Assembly (NCBI GenBank): GCA_029204225.1
Contig: CM055107.1
Span: 4,227,079 to 4,291,078 of the forward strand
Length of the DNA: 64,000 nucleotides
Direction of reading: 5' to 3'
Source: Diphasiastrum complanatum
Taxonomy: Eukaryota > Streptophyta > Lycopodiopsida > Lycopodiales > Lycopodiaceae
Numbering within the stretch: position 1 is the first letter of the stretch; each line of letters begins with the position of its first letter. Made by a program: the position numbers and the translations under genes. A model generated the notes under the pieces. That model did not search any database, was not told where the DNA came from, and saw nothing but the letters and a program-made list of their open reading frames with translations. Below, in pieces: positions 43,886 through 54,240 of the stretch.

Positions 43886-44565
43886 TGTTAAAAATTCACA
43901 ATTCTAGCTTGACTAGTTTTGGTCATATGACTTGTAAATAGTTAAGATGGTCATGATGTGGCTTGTCACACGTGCCAAATAGCATAGGATTCCATTCATA
44001 AGGATGTTCTCAAGTAGACCTAAGTATTAGAACCTTTGGAATGAGTCCAAATTATGCTTAGATACAAGGGAGAAAAAATAGGAGCTATTTTTGGTAATTT
44101 TTGCATTGTTGAGGGATCTCCAAGATTCCAAACCTAACTTAGTAGGGATGAAAGATCCACCAAAATTAGCATTAGGGATAGGTTTAGGGCTACTCATACC
44201 TGCCCAAAACCATGATGGATCATGTACATATAGGTGATGATATCTCACCAAAATCAATTAAGCAATTTCATTGCTTTTCTCTCATAATGGTGCAATTGCT
44301 CTCTATGTTCATAATTGTTTGAGTACTTGTGATTACTAATGATTATAGGATTGAATGTAGGTCTGGTGTACAGTACTCAGACTGTGGGAGGCCGTACTTT
44401 CACACGTGTAAAGCCTTCTTCAAGGATTTGGGCCATTTAGTGAGGTTCAAGCATAGATTTTTGATGGATTTTGATGGTTCAACTTGTGCTAATCTTATGA
44501 AATCATCTATTGTTTCTCTCATCATTTCAAGTGTTTTAGGATCCTTATTTGCTGTAATTTTTACA
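43886..44565 (+). repeat. 3' LTR of copia A (680 bp)
   Basis: Same ends as the 5' LTR, with about 20 substitutions and one 3-bp deletion by eye. It is followed by the second GTGAA copy. Confidence 0.95.
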
Positions 44566-44570
44566 GTGAA

Positions 44571-46034
44571 AAGGTGGTTCATGTTGGTGCAACCGATCAT
44601 TCTGATCGGTGCGCAGTGGTAAGCCCGTTTGCGGTTCCCTTTCGACGCCAACTGGAGGTTCTGTGGGATTGTTTCGTTCTTTCTCTTTTTCCTCCTCTTG
44701 TGCTTTTTGTATCCAGTGTTTTATTTTTCTGGTACTGTCTTCTCTCTTCTCTCAGATTTGGATATGGCGCTGAAGTTGAGGGTTGGTCGTCAGTGATCGA
44801 TGGTGGTGGTGAGGGAGCCACTTCCTTCCTCTTCTATGCTCGCGTAACAGCTAACACAGGAGCGTGGTCTTGTCGACCTTTCGATGGCATCTCCGCTGGA
44901 ACTGCTGGTTGCTGTATGACAATGAGATTAAGAGGTGCACTAGTTCTAGATGGACAATTCTTGAAACAGTGTCCATAACTGCAATCCCGGCAGGAGGTTG
45001 TATATTGTCCCATGTAGGGACATTCGGCAATTCTGTGTCCCTCGTCGCATCCGTAGCAGCCGTAATTTCTTCCACCTTGACGTTGAGTTTGAGCTGCATA
45101 GGCCGAAACATATTCATTTACGGCAGGATCCATAAATGGTTCATCTGGTCTGTACCACTGTTGCTGCTCAAGTTGAGGTGGCATTTGCATTTTTCGCTAC
45201 TGTTAGGTTTACATGGGCCACTTGTTGATTGGCTGGCCCTGGTGGAGCAGGTAAGGCCATGCGTTGTGGTTGATTGGGTGCACCGTACCTTGGTGCCACG
45301 TTAGGTGCCCCTTGATGATAAGGACTCTAGGAACCACATGATCACCGCATGATCGGGAGTCAGGGCTGCATTGCACTCGGATCGTAGATGTTTGACCCGT
45401 TCAATATAGTCCCGGACCCTTTCTCGTTTTCCCATCTTGACTTTGCTCAGTAGGAGAAATGGGTCTTCCAAAAACTTCCTTGGCTTAAAGTGTGTAATGA
45501 GAGCCGCTTTAACCACTTCCCAAGTGGATTTCTCTTCCTCTGACAGGTTAAAAAACCAATCCTGAGCCACTGCAAGTAAGGACATAGAAAATAGTATCAG
45601 CTTCTCCGCAGATGACCGTTCGTCGTAGATTTCACAAGCTTGCTCGTAGATCTGGAAGAATCGGATGGGATCTGATGATCCGTCGTATTTTGGTATCTCC
45701 ATCCGTGGTGCTCTTCGAACTGCATGCAAGGGTGTGACAGATATGGGTTGGCCCATTGGATCCATTGGTGCTGGTTCTGGTTCTGCCTCTTGTTGCACAG
45801 CTGCTAATCTGGAAAGGTGTGGTGTCTGATTTGCTATCTTTCATGCTATTGATTGTCCCAATCTCAGATTCATCCGATGGTGGGTTCCAAAGTGATTGGA
45901 TCTTGCTTATACAATAGGATGCAGTCTGGATCTTCAAGGATCCGATCGATCTGATCGGCCGGAATGAATTTTAGGCCTTTTACGGTGGTTTTTCCTTGAT
46001 AACTTTTTACTCCTTGCACTGATTGACTTGAGAT
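44571..46034 (-). pseudogene. AT-d, right part: gag and a stub of leader
   Basis: Minus-strand gag resumes after copia A. The ATG at 45873-45871 begins MNLR. The frame at 45798-45301 holds RRAPRMEIPKYDGSSDPIRF, then AQDWFFNLSEEEKSTWEVVK and VRDYIERVKHLRSECNAALT, the Retrotrans_gag core. After a deletion near 45330, the frame 45190-44834 has two knuckles, CYGCDEGHRIAEC and CRDCSYGHCFKNC, both C-x2-C-x3-H-x4-C, one residue shorter than usual. The C-terminal part (44821-44597) runs to the insertion site. About 160 bp of leader follow at 45874-46034, joined there to plus-strand integrase sequence within TTGAGATTGCACAAG; the 5' LTR is missing. Confidence 0.75.
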
Positions 46035-46055
46035 TGCACAAGTACTGGCCACCTC

Positions 46056-47250
46056 AGTGAGACAGATCCAGGTTAGTGGTGGCATGTTACGAAAAGTTTA
46101 TCTACAAGGCCATCACAACTAGATCTAGCAAGATCAAGCCAAATCAAGCTCGATCCACCAAGATTCTGTCAAAATTGGCAAGATCGGAGAAGATCCAACA
46201 ACAAGAGAGACCCAGGTCTAGATAGGATCAAGAGGGAAGCCGATCATCAGGATTACACCAAAAAGCCCCCAATTTGCAGATCATAGACCTCGATCTCAGG
46301 AATCAATTGCAAAATAAGGGCAAAATTCACCAAAACTGATGGATCAACTACCAAATATCTATCAGATCTTCCAAAGAATTACCTACAGTCAGATCTAACA
46401 GGGATGCAATAGATTACCAATTTGCAGGAGTTAAGGATCAGAGAATCTCAAGATCTTGTCAAAAAACACTCAAAAAGAGCACTTTTTTCATGATTTTTGG
46501 AGATCCCCTGGGGGTTAGCTCTTGAAAATTGGATAGTCACTAGATCTGACTCAGATGCATCTATAAAAATCTCTACGAGAGTTACTGATAGAAAAATCAT
46601 CATTTTTTAGTGTTTTTGAGAGTTCCCAAGAGCAGAGTCTTCAGAACCTTCGCAAAGCATCAAGATCATCAAACCAACCTTTGCAAGGGGCATAAATGGA
46701 ATTAGAACAGTGAAATTAGCTTGTCTACATGGTTTAATCTTGAAAATCCAACCACTGGAGCAAGTTGTGCAAGCATTCACTTCCTGCGAGGATTGAACCC
46801 TCGCAAACTGTCTGAACCCTCGTAGAACCTTCACAAGGAAGCTAAATTGCCTTCTGAACTCTTGCAGACTTCTCTGAGGTCTTAGAAATTTGTGAAGAAG
46901 GTCCTTGCAAATATTTGGGTGGAACTGAGCAGGGGAAAGTGGATTTTACCTAACTTGCACTCTAAAATTCCGCTATATAAGGGTTGAATTCGAGTCATTT
47001 GTCACCTTTCCTAGCGAAGTTCTGTTCGATTTTCGACCAAAATTTCCAAGTTCTCTGAATGTAAACAAACTTTATACAAGCCATCATCTGCATACTCTGA
47101 ATCCAGATATGCGTTCTGAACCACCGTTACTACCATCCAACTCTTGTTTTCCACTGTTTTTCTCATTTCCATCACTTTTTACCATTTCCATTGTTTTTCT
47201 TACTTTTTTGCACTTGTTCTTTGTAACCAACTTTAACTATCACTGCTAAC
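46056..47250 (+). promoter_or_regulatory. Post-pol spacer of AT-f with motif array and TATA box
   Basis: Third copy of the spacer. CTCGCA/TGCGAG motif copies lie at about 46590-46870 (for example CCTGCGAGGATTGAACCCTC), and TATATAA lies at 46974-46980 in the context ATTCCGCTATATAAGGG, 277 bp before the ORF3 start. The purine run near 46063-46083 is CAGGTTAGTGGTGGC, weaker than in AT-b. Confidence 0.5.
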
Positions 47251-48396
47251 TTGACCTCCTCATCTTCTAACGACTCTGGCACCAAGAAAGTAATCCAGTG
47301 AGAAATACCATCAGCCACCCAGATTTGGCCCTTCCCTCTCCAGTTCAATCCTGCTAATTCACAGTTGTCTCTGGACACCCTGGCATGGATGCAGGTCATA
47401 AACTTTTCACCGCCATGCCAGGCCACTTCAGCCCCATCTTCTTCTTCTGTCTTCCACACCACCCTACAGTTTTCCTCTGTTCCCTCCATTCTCTCTTTTG
47501 GACAAGTTGTCCTCATCTCTGTCTCCACTTATGTTCCTCTCACACCACTCACTCCTTCGTCAAAGGCTGCCAAGGGCGACCAACCGTTGCCTGATGACGC
47601 ATTTGTACAGACTGTTTTTATTCCATCATCAGATCATGCAGATCTCACCGCATCTGATGACAAGAAATCACCAGGGCAACTCATAGAGGACGATGACGAT
47701 AACATTGTATAGGTCGTCGGAGCCACTACCTCACCAGCCTTTGCAAGCGTAAGTTACTGACTACGCCAATGGACCTAACGACGGCCTACCAAGCCTTGGG
47801 AACATTCATCCAGGATGCGGTAGCGGCCCGAGCCTCTCTGGACAGCCGGGTACTAAAATTAGCCACACAATTGTGAGCCGAGATTTAGAAGCTGTAGCAA
47901 GAACTACAAGTAGCTCAACAACACAAGTTGAGCAGGCAACAAGAGATCCTGAAGTTGCAAGCAAAGGAAGAAGGCTTGAATAAGCATATCCAAAGCCTCT
48001 ACAAGGGACTGACGGACGCCTCCACCAAAGTGAAAAGCTGCAATCAGAAGCTGCCCAAAGACTTGCCCCCCTCCAAGCACAGCTGTAGATTTATGAAACC
48101 GAGAATGCACACTTGGGAGCGGAGGTCCAAAGTTCGCAACAAGAAAAACTCGTCGGGCTAGCTCAACCAACACCTGATTTAAGGCCACTCTCTCAATCAG
48201 AGATGAATCTTTTCAGGCATCAGGTGCAGGTCTACAGTCAAACTCTGAACAACTACTAGATAGAGTTCGGCCAGAACAACTCAGGAGCTCGCCCATGCCA
48301 AACAAGCCCTCAAGGCTTGTCAGAAGTTTATAGAGTGGAAGGCTCACCCAACCCCAGTGGTAATTCCAACGCCACCTCTCTTTGATGTTGCACAGA
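47251..48396 (+). pseudogene. ORF3 of AT-f, start codon lost and N-terminal domain deleted
   Basis: The start position aligned with the ATG of other copies reads TTG (CTTGACCTCC versus CATGGCCTCC). After about 30 codons a deletion joins IWPLPS-like text to the Ser/Pro-rich linker (47341 on). The frame 47365-47712 holds DTLAWMQVINFSPPC and PDDAFVQTVFIPSSD, ending EDDDDNIV. The coiled coil (RQQEILKLQAKEEGLNKHIQ, 47928-48161) and KALK-like repeats follow in other frames. The copy is interrupted at 48396 by an AT LTR, just after ACAGA. Confidence 0.65.
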
Positions 48397-48575
48397 TGTT
48401 GGGGGTATTCCCAACAAAGTGTAAATAAATAAAATCCTCCAATAAAATGTGTTGCGAGGGCATGGCATCCTACGTGTATAAGCCCATGGCCCAATGAGCA
48501 CGCAATTAGAGTTGTAAATAAAATAAACTTGACTTGGGCCTTGGAATTAAAATAAAACTAGAGGCCCAATGTCAT
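48397..48575 (+). repeat. AT LTR, first 180 bp only
   Basis: Starts TGTTGGGGGTATTCCCAACA and matches 9828-10005 nearly base for base. It breaks off within AATGTCATTTTTTT, where a T-rich piece of the AT leader begins. The left neighbour is ACAGA of ORF3 (48392-48396). Confidence 0.8.
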
Positions 48576-49125
48576 TTTTTTGGATTTTTTCAAGGGTTTT
48601 TTGAATTTTTTATGATTTTTCTCTGATTTTTGCAATCTGCTTGGAACTAACTCTCGCAGGCTTCTATGCAGGTCTGGGACTAGAGGCCCAATGTCATAAA
48701 ACTAGAGGCCCAATGTCATAAGAACTCTCATAGAGCCCTTTGAAGTTCCATCTTAGAGAGACCAGGACACAAAGAAGCTTGCAAGAGTTAGTTTGATGAG
48801 TAAGTGCCTGTGCGAGAGTTCCCAATGAAAAAAAGACGGGAAAATACCAATGAACCCTCGCAGACAGTGAAATTTTCAGTTTCAATGGTCAAGAACTCTC
48901 GTAGAGGATTTTGAAGTTCCATCTCAATGAGACCAGGACACAGAAGAGCTTGCGAGAGTTAGTTTGATTCTAGTGAGTAGAAAATTGGATTTAAGTGCTA
49001 AAAAATCACTAAAAAATGAAAATCCAGCAAATTCTTCCAGCAAGAACTCTTGCAGACCCTCTCAATCGATTCAGAATGTCAAATTTGAATGTCGTCTGCA
49101 TGACTCACTGGAAAGTGCTTGGGGC
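48576..49125. other. Mosaic of short AT pieces in both orientations
   Basis: In order: a leader piece as at 19740-19845 (48576-48680, family minus strand); a partial LTR motif, ACTAGAGGCCCAATGTCATA, twice (about 48679 and 48702); a leader piece in the opposite orientation (about 48721-49080, reverse of 19390-19720); and a 40-bp RT piece (49086-49125, reverse of the CNAPSTFQRVMQ region). Every block comes from the same family. Joins fall in T-runs or at shared words. Confidence 0.7.
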
Positions 49126-49457
49126 ATTGCTGCCTGAAGAGGCTATAGCTATAGTGGATGTTGATATTCACAACCACGAGGTGAATGTCACACCAGTTCC
49201 AAAGAAAGACAACAAGGACGGGTCCACCGATATGACAAAAAGAGGCAAAAAGAGGGTGTTGGATTCGTTGAAGTCAATCAGGATAAACTTTGATACAACG
49301 TCATCCTCTTCTCAGATGACGGAAAATAAAAAAATGACTAGTTGGACTAAGATCAATATGCTGAGGGAGGAATCTCGACGAGCACCATTTCACGAGATGC
49401 CTGAGACCTTCAAGAACTATACCTTGGATGATGTGGTAATTATGATACCGCAAGCCC
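49126..49457 (+). pseudogene. AT protease-RT linker fragment
   Basis: Reads LPEEAIAIVDVDIHNHEVNV, KKVLDSLKSI-like text (KRVLDSLKSIRINFDTT), then HEMPETFKNYTLDDVVIM, matching 21665-21985. At CAAGCCC (49451-49457) it passes into ORF3 coiled-coil text without loss of frame, giving a chimeric frame (49016-49543) that is not a natural protein. Confidence 0.75.
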
Positions 49458-50534
49458 TCAAGGCTTGTCAACAATTTATGGAGAAGAAGGCTCAACCAAC
49501 CCCAGTGGTGATTCCAACGCCACTTCTCTTTGATGCTACATAGTACGAGCCAAGACCAAGGCCAATAGACAACAGGGGCCACAAGTCAGGATCAGGGGTC
49601 AGGCGGACAAGAACAAGGACCTCATGATACTGGAGTTGAGACGTAGGACCAAGGCCAAGACATGGTCCCAGTCATAGCCGCGGGAAAGGACAAGCCTCCT
49701 CATCAAGAGGCTCATGAACTATATCTGCCAGCCGCTTTCCGACGCCCCAAGTCCGTGGAGGATAAAATCAATGAATTCTTATCAAAGTATCCCCATGAAT
49801 CTTCAAGAGGAGGTTGGCAGATATTCTTCTCAGTAGAAATATTAATAGAAACAAGCTGCAGACACTCCCCGCCCTCTTATCACAACCAGAGTGGCGTCAG
49901 AAGCTTTTTGAACGTGACCCTGCGGCCATCAGAGCTTATGTAACCAGTCCTCAGCAACTTCGGGTAAATGCCCATTTCAGCCATGTCTACGATGAGCCAA
50001 ATGGGCGGAATGTGGCACTGCAATGGACAAAATCATGCTCAACAACTGTAATTGGCCAAAGATCAACTCAGAGCACGGCTAGACAATGGCAGTAGATGCC
50101 CAAAGGGCTCTCAACAAATTTTCCATGGAGTATTTCAATTGTCCAGATCCAACAGTTTGTGCGGCAGCAACTTACGTCTAGGACTTGGAATACCTGATGT
50201 GCATCGAGACCAAGTGAGATAATCTCCTCCCACCAATTTGTTTTGATCCGAATAAGGCATTGGTCTCAGATCGCATGGAGGATCAGCTGCCAATTGCTCG
50301 TGTATATTACCGAGACGGCCTTTTGGGTCACCCCTGGATGAGCTGTTTTCAAGCTTGGATCGATCAACGATGGATCACCGGCGTCCACAAGTCCTTGCAC
50401 ACAAGTAAGGACTTGAAAGATATTGGCAGAATCACCTTCATGGAAGACGTAACGACCTATCTGATCAACCAACGATGAGCCAAGTGCTCACTATATTGAA
50501 CCGGTAGAGTGCCGAGGTACCGACACTACTTCAG
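49451..50534 (+). pseudogene. ORF3, C-terminal half (copy AT-g)
   Basis: Begins KACQQFMEKKAQPTPVVIPT, then the Gln/Gly-rich stretch, RRPKSVEDKINEFLSKYPHE (about 49735), LFERDPAAIRAYVTSPQQLR (about 49905), FDPNKALVSDRMEDQLPIAR (50236) and FQAWIDQRWITGVHKSLHTS (50350-50405). Frames change near 49850, 50000 and 50215. Where AT-b has a TAG (9815-9817) this copy has CAG, so the family's natural stop may lie slightly further on, inside the LTR. The purine-rich CAGGCCGTGGGTCT before the LTR is the likely polypurine tract. Confidence 0.65.
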
Positions 50535-50545
50535 GCCGTGGGTCT

Positions 50546-51361
50546 TGTTTGGGGGTATTGCCAACATAGAGCAAATAAATGAAAATGAGTCAATAAATGT
50601 GTTGCGAGGGCATGGCTTCCTGCGCGTATAAGTCCATGACCCAAGGAGCACGCAAGGCGATTGTAAATAGAAATAATGGACTTGGGCCCCTTGGAATTAA
50701 AATAAAACTTGAAGCCCAAAGTCATTTTAAACTTAGAAATTTAGTATTTTAGAGTTGGGTCCAACTTTGGACTCACATGAATCTTGTGAATTCTAATGTA
50801 CTTTTTGTGGACCCTTGGATTAGGTTGGGTCCAGGATGAATGGTTAGGATCAATGTACATATTAGCCAATAGAATTTTGGGGCAAGGGCCTTTCCCATCT
50901 ATAAAAAGACACCGTTTGTACTCTATTTTGCATGCTTATTGAGAAGGAGTAAACTCTACCAAACTTTGGAAAGAAGCATCCTCATTTGATATTCACTACT
51001 TGCTAATGCTTTTGGTTGTGCTTTTTATTTGTTTCTAGTTTACATGTTTTTGGTTGTGATAGTGAATGTTTCTTCATTAGCAAGCATAAGGAGCATTTGA
51101 GCTAACATCCACCCTCACTCCTTTTCTCTCTTCTTCCCTCTATCTCTTCTACTCTTCTCTTCACTTTCTCTCTAAAATCATGATGAATGTTAGTTTAGTG
51201 GAGTAGAGTTAGGGGTGAGTAGTGTTAGTGGTGCTAGTGTTAGGAAAAATGTAGGGAACTATCTACAAGTTGCATCTTCACATAGTTAGGTACCTATCCA
51301 GTGTTCTAACCCTTGTTGACAGGTGGGAGGGCTACTACGACGAGAGGCCATCGACCCTACA
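50546..51361 (+). repeat. AT LTR (complete, 816 bp), 3' LTR of AT-g
   Basis: TGTTTGGGGGTATTGCCAACA-like start (the hairpin has one mismatch) and CGACCCTACA end. TATAAAAAG lies at 50900-50908. It is followed directly by copia RT (GAGGAGATCTACATGG), so AT-g appears to have landed in a copia element. The matching left flank is not in the window. Confidence 0.85.
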
Positions 51362-52548
51362 GAGGAGATCTACATGGAGCAACCACCTAGATTTGTGAAA
51401 GTTGGTGAGGTATCAAAAGTTTGTCTTTTGCTCAAAAGTCTTTATGGACTAAAACAAGCACCAAGGTCTTGGTATGCAAGGCTCAACTCCTTTCTCATAT
51501 CACTCGAATTTCTTCTTAGTGAATATGACCTTTCATTGTACATTAAGTTTTTAAATAACTTTGTAGTTATTCTTCTCATCTATGTAGATGATATCATTCT
51601 TAGTGGAAATAATGAGGAGCTAGTTGAAGAAACTAAGTATGCACTTGGTAGTGAATTTCAAGATGCAAGATCTAGGATTTCTTCACTACATTTTAGGCCT
51701 AGAAATTGACTTTTGGAAAGATCATGCTTTCATAACTCAAAGTAGATATACACTTTCCATGCTTAAAAAAATTCATATGGAAACTTGTAAAGGCATAGAT
51801 ACACCAATGGAGCACATTGTAAAAGTTCCTATGAAAGATGATGAAAGATCCTTCGAGGACATCACTCTTTATAGAGTCTATTGGCTCACTTATATGGTTA
51901 ACTGTGACAAGGCCTGATCTAAGCTTTAGTGTGCATAAGCTAAGCCGACACATGCAGGAGGATCCAAAGATATATCATTGGAAGTTGGCTAAAAGAATCT
52001 TGAGATATGTATCTTCTACCTTAGACTTTGGATTGATCTACAAAGGAGAAGATCTAACTTGGGTTGCTTTTTCAGACTCAGTTTCTGCAGGAGACAGGTT
52101 GGATAGAAAATCCACAAGTGCTTACACAATTTTTCTTGGAGGGAATCTAGTTTCTTCGCTATCAAAGAAGCAAGCAACTATATCCTTATCATCTTGTGAA
52201 GCTGAGTACAAATCTCTTACAACCACAACAAAGAAAATTTTATGGATCAAAAGGCTACTCTTGGAGCTAAAGTATCATGGAGATGAAGACCTTCCAATTA
52301 TCAAGAATGAAAACATCTCAGCTTAGGCTCTTGCAAACAATCATGTGTTCCATGCAAGGAGCAAACACATCGAGGTAGCTCATCATTTTGTAAGAAAAAA
52401 AATTATTGGGAGAGAGATCTCATCGGAGCATGTTGGATCTTCAAATTGTGTTGCAAATCTTCTAACCAAGCCATTGCTCAAGAATGTATTTGTCAAGATG
52501 AGGTCTAATCTTGGCTTAATCTCAAAGTCTATGTTGAATAGGTAGATA
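51362..52548 (+). pseudogene. Copia family C RT-RNase H fragment
   Basis: Starts inside RT: EEIYMEQPPRFVKVGEVSKV, SLYGLKQAPRSWYARLNSFL, LLIYVDDIILSGN (catalytic YVDD). A frameshift near 51660 moves to MQDLGFLHYILGLEI and KIHMETCKGIDTPMEH, and a second near 51880 to TRPDLSFSVHKLSRHM. RNase H: AFSDSVSAGDRLDRKSTSAY, SSCEAEYKSLTTTTKKILW, a TAG at 52324-52326, then KHIEVAHHFVRKKI and VANLLTKPLLKN. It ends shortly before a polypurine run and an LTR, so it is the 3' end of a family C element. Its front half is missing at the AT LTR edge. Confidence 0.85.
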
Positions 52549-52550
52549 TA

Positions 52551-52563
52551 TTTTATGGAGGAG
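52551..52563 (+). promoter_or_regulatory. Polypurine tract of copia C
   Basis: TTTTATGGAGGAG directly before TGTGAAGAATGG, the LTR start. The GGAGGAG|TGTG arrangement is the same as in copia A and B. Confidence 0.65.
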
Positions 52564-53271
52564 TGTGAAGAATGGTAAAAAATATCTTCCTATCTTGACT
52601 TTGGGAGCTATGCTCACCTTATTTCTTTTATATATTTTATTGTACATAGAGGTATATGAATTGAGCACATAACCTTCTTAGAATAGGTCTAGTTTGAGTT
52701 AGGTAGATTCATTTATGATGTCATGCAAAAGTTTAGATAACATGCATAGTCATTCAGAGTGCATGCATGCAACATGCAAAGTAGTTTACATGATCTACAC
52801 TTGTCTAGGTAGCTTAGAGAGCTGACATGCAATCCATGCAATATCCATGCATGTAATTAAACATGTGGATCCATGATAGTTGAGTTAACTGAATGAAGTG
52901 GACTTTCCATGCAACTCCACTATAGGAATTCGAGCCTCATGGATGTAGGTAATTTGTGGCTTGTTTTGCAATATTGTGAATAGTGAGATTTTGGTGTTTT
53001 GGGCTCATTCTCTCTCTACCCGAGTTTTTGGTGTTGATTTTCTCTCTCTACTAGAAAGCAGCCTATTTTTCTCATAATGAGCACTTAGAATATTTCTGAT
53101 AGCTATCTCTCATAGTAAGGAGTTAGTTTTTTGAGACTGTAGTATGCCATTGTGCTCTTGCCTTGAGTTTTTTCAAGTAATATGTTTTTTAATCATTCTT
53201 GTGCAATCACAACACCTCATAAAGATCATGTAAGGTGTGTGGTGAAGTTTACACGTGCTAAAAAGTTCACA
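52564..53271 (+). repeat. 3' LTR of copia family C (708 bp)
   Basis: TGTGAAGAATGG ... GTGCTAAAAAGTTCACA; same family as the solo LTRs at 23098 and 28405. Its orientation and its place after RNase H show which way the solo LTRs read (they are minus). It contains several GCATGC / TGCATG motifs (52740-52860) and a TCTCTCTCTACCCGAG block (53009-53024) that also occurs in LTR B (55952). Confidence 0.85.
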
Positions 53272-54240
53272 AATTGAAGTCATTCTCACAAACTGTAAAA
53301 GAGTCATGCCAGTTCGGACTAGCAAAATTATTCCAATGAAAATATAGTGACTAGTACCATACCAATTAGAGTTAGCATTGCGAGGTATTAATGGATGAAA
53401 CGCACTGGCCTATCTATACTCTAGGGTTAGTGCATGACCATATCTCTAGACATAATGAGGCCAGTCTATCATTGTTTCTAGCATATTGACAATAGCTTGT
53501 CTAGTGGTAGTAGTACCAACCAGGAAATGACAAGTCTCGACACCAAGGTTTGCTAAGGGCCATATAGTAGGCAGTTAGGTAGTGATTACTATACAACATT
53601 GATAGTAGTACTTCAAAACGATGCATCTTCACACACATCCTAGAGTACAACACCATTATGGGATGATGGAAATGACACCGATTGTTTGAACCATGTTGAC
53701 AGGAATAGAGCCTACCCTCCTCTGACCATACTTCTAGAAGCTTGAAAATTTTTTCATTGGCCTAGTTTTCTCTGGTCCTTGTCATATAAACAGTGTGGGC
53801 CCTTCTCCTTTTAGAGGATTCTGGCAAGACCAACCCCCATCCAAAAAACACCTAACAGTAGAGCTTTCCAATGTGGTAGGCCTAGATTCAACATGTATTG
53901 AGATAATGTGTTGATTGTGTATGCAAGATTAGGTTGTGTGCAGAACATGGCATACATGATCGACCCAATGACCGACTAGTAAGGGTAATTACACATCTCC
54001 TTCTTTTATTGATTAGTCTTCAAGCACCATGTCCTTTGATAGTTCAATAATGGATCCATGGGTGAGTTTATTGACTTGTAGTCTTCCATGCCATACTTGT
54101 GAAATACATTGGTTAGATACCTTTGTTGGCTTATAGAGAATCCTTCTTCTTGTTTTGTCTTTTGGGATCTTCATGCCGAGTAAGCAGTGTATTGGGCCCA
54201 AATCACTCATTTTGAATTCCTAAGTGTATCACAATAAATT
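53272..54240 (-). pseudogene. Decayed copia RT-RNase H fragment, fourth lineage
   Basis: The minus strand from about 54210 reads MSDLGPIHCLLGMKIPKDKT, then in another frame QRYLTNVFHKYGMEDYKSIN and SPMDPLLNYQ, then from about 54000 EMCNYPY, a stop, SVIGSIMYAMFCTQPNLAYT and HWKALLLGVFWMGVGLARIL. This is the copia order after the YVDD box: DLG...LG, Q..Y...V...(Y/F)GM...K, P..S..GS(I/L)MY.M..TRPD..YA. No catalytic box is visible. Stops and frameshifts are frequent, so this is older than A, B and C. The part from 53272 to about 53700 is too degraded to read. Confidence 0.6.

Larger units (their letters stand above)
38410..44565 (+). mobile_element. Copia element A, complete with two LTRs, inactive
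   Basis: 6,156 bp: LTRs 38410-39092 and 43886-44565, primer site, one polyprotein frame with four stops, polypurine tract. A perfect 5-bp duplication, GTGAA, flanks it (38405-38409 and 44566-44570). Removing it joins AT-d gag text exactly as in AT-a at 17441. By eye the LTRs differ at about 20 of 680 positions plus a 3-bp indel (about 97% identity), which puts the insertion well before element B. Confidence 0.95.
46035..48575 (+). mobile_element. AT-f: integrase tail, spacer, ORF3 and an LTR start (plus)
   Basis: Begins with GCACAAGTACTGGCCACC (the LHKYWPP end of integrase), directly joined to minus-strand AT-d at 46034. A spacer with the motif array (46590-46880), a TATA box, ORF3 and then an AT LTR start at 48397 follow. 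The LTR breaks off after about 180 bp. Confidence 0.7.
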
